Origin: Cynocephalus volans
Lineage: Eukaryota > Chordata > Mammalia > Dermoptera > Cynocephalidae
Length of the DNA stretch: 64,000 bases
Assembly (NCBI RefSeq): GCF_027409185.1
Contig: NC_084461.1
Location: 188,082,001-188,146,000 of the forward strand
Direction of reading: 5' to 3'
Part shown: positions 56,001 to 64,000 of the stretch, piece after piece
How the letters are laid out: every line of letters begins with the position of its first letter
Position numbering within the stretch: the stretch's first letter is position 1
Notes under the pieces: model-generated
Seen by the model: the letters and a program-made list of their open reading frames with translations, nothing else
What the model was told of the DNA's origin: nothing
Databases searched by the model: none
Made by a program: the position numbers and the translations under genes

Positions 56001-57055
56001 ATTTCTTGAAAAGTTTACGTTTGTCACAGAATAGTAATAACATTAAAAATGCAATGGATGCCTATCAGAGAAAGAAGTCCCTTTACAGATAATCTCCTTC
56101 CATCAACACAAATACCAAGATAATCAGAGCTCCTTTTGAAGCAGTTGACTTTTTAGGGGGACCTTTGAAAATCTGATTACAGCTATGAGCCCTCTCTAGT
56201 AGCAGCTCCCCTATTTTTATGTAGGAAGGTCTTAGGGGTAGCAATCTATGGGGAGTGAAGGGCTGATGGCCTGAAGCTGGCTGGGGGAGGCTGGGGAAAT
56301 ATTACGGATGAATCTCTTGGCATAACACTGGCCCTCTTCACCCCAAAAGGTACATATTCACAGTATTTTCCAAACAACTTCAAGGACTTCACAGACCATT
56401 AACGAATCCTACTCTTTAGGGTCGCAGCATCCTGAGAAAACAAGTAGTTCCAGCAATTTAAAGCGCCAAATCCTGCCCTCTCAGACCACTCTCCTACATT
56501 TCAATGGCAGTTGCACGTTATTTCGGGGAGAAGGGGATGGTTTTTATTCCCCTTCCTTAGAGGCAAACTTAGAGATGGGTAAGGACTTATGCTTGCCACT
56601 TCCTATTTTGCATCCAAGCGCCACATGAGGGTGGTAACCAGTACATCCAAAACAGCGGGAGGTGCTTTCTCCGGGAAAGGAGTAGGGAAACGTCTGGAAT
56701 CAGAGGGGGACGGTACCCCTTTCTCAGGGACACTCGAGGCACAGGCCCAAAGGCCTTCCCCTGCGGGCGTGCGGGTCTTGTGAGAGGACGAACGGCTGAG
56801 AGGGGCCCTTTCCTCCCTCGGACGTCCTCTGGCCCCTGGGGCGGGGGTAAGAGGCCAGGGCTGGCCGCACCCAGAGGTGGCCGCTCGCTTCCCTAGCCCT
56901 CCTCCTGGGCCTTTCCTAGGCCAACGCCTGAGCCGCACCCACCGAGGCCTACGGGATCGCCCAAACCCTTGCCCTGAGACTCCCCACAGCTCCCAACGAC
57001 GCAGCATCCCAGCCAAGAGCTACGCCTCGGTCGCCGCAGCAGCCATCCTCACCAT
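50084..57055 (-). CDS. VPS29: VPS29, retromer subunit, complete, 4 coding exons plus an optional microexon
   Basis: Retromer cargo-recognition subunit (with VPS26 and VPS35), acting on endosomes in retrieval to the Golgi and plasma membrane. Exons are 57053-57055 (ATG only), 52448-52639, 50446-50681 and 50084-50201: 549 nt, 182 aa plus stop, equal to human. The metallophosphoesterase-like fold motifs are visible: GDLHIP near the N-terminus, CTGNLC, RGDFD, IHGHQ and SGHTH. The C-terminus is [13 protein letters not shown]. The translated parts look identical to human as I recall it. A 12-nt cassette in intron 1 (54979-54990) would add AGHR after Met1. The promoter is shared head to head with RAD9B, and the 3' end converges on FAM216A. 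Confidence 0.97.
50690..51530. other. VPS29: VPS29 intron 2 segment, nothing recognised
   Basis: AT-rich intronic DNA between exons 2 and 3, no element named. Confidence 0.35.
51535..51615 (-). repeat. MIR SINE fragment
   Basis: AAGGGTCAGAGAGGGGAAGT, then TTTGCCAAAAATCTC, reversed MIR core. Confidence 0.6.
51620..51805 (-). repeat. L1M 3'-end fragment, antisense
   Basis: TTCATTGAAGTATAATTTCC, GTTTTGACAAATGCATTCAG and GTACCACCATATTCAAGATA. Confidence 0.65.
51850..52002 (-). repeat. CYN SINE, short GC-rich type (VPS29 intron 2)
   Basis: T-run, GTCTTTTTCGTGACCGGCAC, CGTCGCCGCGCTCCCAGCGC. ATAGTAATGT flanks both sides. Confidence 0.93.
52640..53231. other. VPS29: VPS29 intron 1 segment, nothing recognised
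   Basis: AT-rich intronic DNA upstream (in gene sense, after) of exon 2; no repeat called. Confidence 0.35.
53233..53322 (+). repeat. CYN SINE, monomer type (VPS29 intron 1)
   Basis: GGGGCTGGCTGGTTAGTTTA to GTACCTGCCAGCCACC, short A-rich tail. Confidence 0.9.
53323..56500. other. VPS29: VPS29 intron 1, repeat-poor
   Basis: About 3.2 kb without any recognised SINE or LINE, unusual for this window. It contains the 12-nt microexon at 54979-54990. Confidence 0.5.
54979..54990 (-). CDS. VPS29: VPS29 12-nt alternative microexon (AGHR)
   Basis: On the minus strand GCTGGGCACAGA is preceded by an AG acceptor (CCACTAAG) and followed by the strong donor GTAAGTTT. Inserted between the ATG-only exon 1 and exon 2 it gives M-AGHR-LVLVLGD. 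This is the known longer human VPS29 isoform that starts MAGHR. Length and phase are exact, so inclusion adds four residues without a frame change. Confidence 0.92.
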
Positions 57056-57330
57056 CCTGTCACCCGGCTCCGCTCAGTCACCACAACGGCCGCCGCCCTC
57101 TTCCTCAGACTCCTCGGCGACCCGCCCACCTTCGCCCACAACCAATGAAAAACGAGGTTGACCGCGAAGGCCATACGGAGGTACGTATGGGCCCTTCCCT
57201 GCCGTAAAGCGAAGCTGCTCTTCGTGGAAGGATGAGATAGCGAAGTTTCGAAAAGTGCGGCAACATCCGGGCACCTGGGGCCATCGAGTTGAGGCGCGCG
57301 TTGCGATCCTACCTTTTAGGCCCCGGAGCC
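57056..57330. promoter_or_regulatory. VPS29-RAD9B bidirectional promoter
   Basis: Only 275 bp separate the VPS29 ATG (minus) and RAD9B ATG (plus). The interval is CpG-rich, lacks a TATA box and has a CCAAT box at 57142-57146. The CpG-rich block continues leftward to about 56600. The tight head-to-head spacing implies shared regulatory DNA. Confidence 0.8.
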
Positions 57331-60776
<3,446 letters not shown>

Positions 60777-60967
60777 TAAAACTAGTTTAAAATATTGTGT
60801 TTTTTCTTAATATATTTTGTGTTTCTAATGTTCAATCTGTATGTCAAGACTTTGCATTTCATTATTGCTTAGAATTTGTATACTTATGCAGTAGGGTAGT
60901 TCTAAATATTAGCTTATCCCTTTTGCTGTAGAAATTTTATAAAATGATTGATATTATTATATACATA

Positions 60968-61040
60968 TTTTTTTTTGCAGCTGTCCATTAAGGTGATCTG
61001 AACCCTTGACCTTGGTGTTATCAACACCACGCTCTAACCA
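60968..61040 (-). repeat. CYN SINE, truncated monomer
   Basis: GCAGCTGTCCATTAAGGTGA to CACCACGCTCTAACCA, antisense after a T-run. Confidence 0.8.
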
Positions 61041-61152
61041 ATTTTATTTTCTTTTGTGACTTGTTAATGGTACAAGCTTTGGCTGCATACAAACCAGTTT
61101 TCTTAAATGTCCATTTTAATTCACATAATTGGCTGTTCTAAAATGAACTGGC

Positions 61153-61250
61153 TTTGCTGGTTGGTTATCTCAGTTGGTTAGAGTATGGTGCTGATAACAC
61201 CAAGGTCCAGTCAATCCCTATACTGGCCAGCTGCCAAAAAATAAAATAAA
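61153..61250 (+). repeat. CYN SINE, monomer type
   Basis: TTTGCTGGTTGGTTATCTCA to TACTGGCCAGCTGCC plus an (AAAAT)n tail. Confidence 0.88.
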
Positions 61251-61384
61251 ATAACTGGTTTGATGATATTCTGTAAGAGTGTTTTGTGTGTGTTGACTTA
61301 ACCACAAATGCTCCTTGGTAAGAACAGAAAAGAATAATGCCTGCCTGTGTTGAAAGCTCTGTGAAGTAAATATGATCATACCTG

Positions 61385-61470
61385 GGGCTGAAAGAAGTGT
61401 GGTCACTGGCTCAAGGTCACAGAACTAGTAAGTTGCAGAGCCTGGATTTGAGTCCAGGCCAACGAGAGTA
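61385..61470 (-). repeat. MIR SINE fragment
   Basis: GGCTCAAGGTCACAGAACTA, then GTAAGTTGCAGAGCCTGGAT: reversed MIR. Confidence 0.7.
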
Positions 61471-61594
61471 GGCCCCAAAGCCTGCATTTACTCTCTGCCA
61501 CAGCAGGCTGTAAAACAGATTTCCTGACTCCCAACCTTGCATGCCAGATATTAAAATGTTGTACTCACAGGACTTTTACTTGCTTAAATATGTA

Positions 61595-61840
61595 TAGCAT
61601 ACTGATTCAGAGCATGGACTCTAGAGGCCACAAGGTCTAGGGTGAAATCTGGTTCTGCCCCTTCCTTACTGAGACCTTGGGCAAGTTATTTTACATCTTT
61701 GTGCCTCACTTTCCCAATATGTGAAATGAGAATGTTAGTACCAGCCTCCTGAGGTTTTTGCGATGATTCAAGAAGTTATTCTTGTAAAATATTTGGGCGA
61801 ATGCTTGGCACATTCTATAAGTGTTAGTTCTAGTTATATT
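61595..61840 (+). repeat. MIR SINE, near full length
   Basis: GATTCAGAGCATGGACTCTA, CCTTGGGCAAGTTATTTTAC, GTGCCTCACTTTCCCAATAT and AATGCTTGGCACATTCTATA. Confidence 0.85.
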
Positions 61841-62129
61841 TAATATGATTGCTGCTATTTTCTTTGAAGTTAACCGGTAGATTTTTACTCTTTAAGAAAT
61901 ATTTTATTTGTGGTATTGATCCAGATTTTTTTGGAGTGGAATGCTGCCATGGGAAGTTATCTTACTATTATAATTTATCTTATATTTCTTAGTTTTATCT
62001 TACATTTATCTTAATAATACATTTTTATTTCAGCATATATTTATATTCCTTAGTTTTTTCCCCTTCAAAATCCCATTGATTTAACATTATTTTTCCCTTC
62101 TTTGAACTTTTGTTCATGTAATAGCAGAA

Positions 62130-62390
62130 TCATGAAAACAGCGTGATTAAATGCACAGCAAGCCTTGACATCACAAAGATGTGGGTGTGAATTCTGATCC
62201 ACCTCTTACTAGCTTTGTGACAGTACATAAGCTCCCTGAATCTTCATTTTCTTCTCTGTAAAATGGGGATAATCTTGCCTACCCTCACGTTGCAGGGTTG
62301 CTGTGAGGATGAAGTGAGAGCTCATACGTAAAGCATATAGCTTGGTGCCTGGCCCATAGGAAGCAGTTAACTAGTCAGTGACAGCTGTTA
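62130..62390 (+). repeat. MIR SINE, near full length
   Basis: CCACCTCTTACTAGCTTTGT, TCTGTAAAATGGGGATAATC, GGTTGCTGTGAGGATGAAGT and TGGTGCCTGGCCCATAGGAA. Confidence 0.85.
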
Positions 62391-62582
62391 TTACAATGAT
62401 CCTCTTCCCTTATCTCCAACTAGATTTTATTTATTTTCTTTTTTAATTAGCAAATTCATTGTTACAAATTATAATTATTCTTTATTCCCCTTACCAACCA
62501 ATCACTCTCCAACTCCCTGCCCCTCCCCCATCTCTAGTATCCTTAGGTTTGTTCTCTCTTTCTGAAAGTTCAACGTATTATT

Positions 62583-62672
62583 GTGGTCCCTTCCTTCCTT
62601 CGTTCCTCGCTCGCTCTCTTTTTCTCTCTTTCTGTCTTTCCTTTTCTTTCTTTCTTTCCTTCTTTCTTAGCA
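62583..62672 (+). repeat. CT-rich simple repeat inside L1
   Basis: TTCC, CTCG and TTTC units in one pyrimidine-only-like run of about 90 bp. Confidence 0.8.
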
Positions 62673-63503
62673 CTCAGTTATGAATAAGGACATGAGGTAT
62701 TTCTCTTTTTGTGTCTGGTTTATTTCACTAAACATAATTTTCTCCAGGCTCATACATGTTGCTGTGAATGGCAGAATTTCATTCTTTCTTATGGCTGAGT
62801 AGTATTCCATTGTGCATATATACCACATTTTCCTTATCTCGTCGTCTGTCAATGGACATTTAAGTTGGTTCCATATTTTGCCTATTGTAAAAGAGAGCTG
62901 CAATGAACATGGGAGTGCAGGTATCCCTTCAACATGATGATTTCCATTCCTTTGGTTATATACCCAGTAGTGAGATTGCTGGATCCTATGGTAGTTCTAT
63001 CTGTAGTTGTTTGAGAAAACTCCGTACTGTTTTCCGTAATGGCTGTACCAATTTACAGTCCCACCAACAGTCTAGAAGTGTTTTTCTTTTCCCTTGTCCT
63101 TGCCAGCATTTGTTATTCTCGGTCTTTTGAATAATGGCCAATCTAACTAGGGTGAGATGGTATCTCAATGTAGTTTTGATTTGCATTTCCATGATGATTA
63201 GTGATGTTGCACATTTTTTCATGTACCTGTTGGCCATCTGTATGTCTTCTTTGAAAAATGTCTGTTTATCTCCTTTGCCCATTTTTTAATTGGATTATTT
63301 GTTGTTTTTTATTATGAAGTTGTTTGAGTTCCTTATATATTCTGGGTATTAATCCCTCCTCAGATGTATAGTTTGAAAATATTTTCTACCATTCCATAGT
63401 TTTCCTTCTGCTCTGTTATTTCCTTTGCTGTGCAGAAGCTTTTTAGTTTGATATAATCCTGTTTGTTTATTTTTTCTTTTGCTACTTGTGCTTCTGGGGT
63501 CTT

Positions 63504-63671
63504 TTTTTTTTTTTTAAAGATGACCAGTAAGGGGATCTTAACCCTCGACTTGGTGTTGTCAGCGCCATGCTCTCCCAAGTGAGCTAACTGGCCATCCCTA
63601 TATAGGGATCTGAACCCGTGGCCTTAGTGTTATCAGCACCACACTCTCCCAAGTGAACCACAGGTCAGCCC
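63504..63671 (-). repeat. CYN SINE, dimer type, inside L1
   Basis: T-run, GATGACCAGTAAGGGGATCT to CACAGGTCAGCCC. TGCTTCTGGGGTCTT and TGCTTTTGGGGTCTT flank it. Confidence 0.94.
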
Positions 63672-64000
63672 TTGCTTTTGGGGTCTTATTCATAAAGTTT
63701 TTGCCCAGTCCTACTTCCTGAAGTGTTTCCCCTATGTTTTCTTTTAGTAATTTTATGGTTTGGGGGCTTACATTTAAGTCTTTAATCCATTTTGAGTTGA
63801 CTTTGGTATATGGTGAGAGGTACAGGTCCAATTTTGTTCTACTGAATATGGATGTCCAGTTTTTCCAGCATCATTTATTGAAGAGACAGTCTTTTCCCTA
63901 ATGTATGTTCTTGTTGCCTTTGTAAAAGATCAGTTGGCTGTTAAGTATATGGGTTGATTCCAGGTTTCCTATTCTGTTCCATTGGTCCAAGTGTCTGTTT

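Larger units (their letters stand above)
62430..64000 (-). mobile_element. L1 LINE ORF2 3' portion, antisense, running off the right edge
   Basis: Minus-strand ORF2 C-terminal text includes [60 protein letters not shown]. Frames are broken between pieces. A CT-rich simple repeat (62583-62672) and a CYN dimer (63504-63671) interrupt it. It is clearly less decayed than the intronic L1M copies. Confidence 0.9.

Overview
The window is vertebrate nuclear DNA: spliced genes with GT-AG introns, CpG-rich promoters, and introns full of SINEs, LINEs, DNA transposons and LTR fossils. Nearly forty SINE copies are all built from tRNA-Ile-like units, as monomers, dimers and a shortened GC-rich form. That is the known signature of the colugo (Dermoptera) CYN SINEs. 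No Alu element was seen, so a flying lemur such as Galeopterus or Cynocephalus is the best guess. This rests on recalled consensus sequences, not on a search.

Five protein genes were recognised from exon translations: ARPC3 (-), GPN3 (-), FAM216A (+), VPS29 (-) and RAD9B (+, cut by the right edge). From memory, this is the gene order and orientation of human 12q24.11. The coding exons of ARPC3 (178 aa), GPN3 (284 aa) and VPS29 (182 aa) join in frame to the exact human lengths. FAM216A joins to about 254 aa. RAD9B shows its first four coding exons.

Layout: 1-10.0 kb is intergenic and repeat-rich. 10.0-19.7 kb is ARPC3, with its CpG promoter at 19.1-19.9 kb. 22.9-33.3 kb is GPN3, whose large intron 2 holds an unusually long L2 copy. 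At 33.3-34.0 kb GPN3 and FAM216A start head to head. FAM216A runs to 49.2 kb and ends tail to tail with VPS29 (50.1-57.1 kb). VPS29 and RAD9B start codons lie 275 bp apart across a shared promoter. The last 1.6 kb is an antisense L1.

The genes share housekeeping roles but no pathway: actin nucleation (ARPC3), RNA polymerase II biogenesis (GPN3), retromer sorting (VPS29), a checkpoint clamp subunit (RAD9B) and an unknown function (FAM216A). No new multi-gene system was found. The points most worth checking are a 12-nt VPS29 microexon, a likely GC-AG intron in FAM216A beside a SINE-flanked splice acceptor, a short mariner-like inverted-repeat element present twice in nested contexts, and a visible stepwise series of SINE forms.
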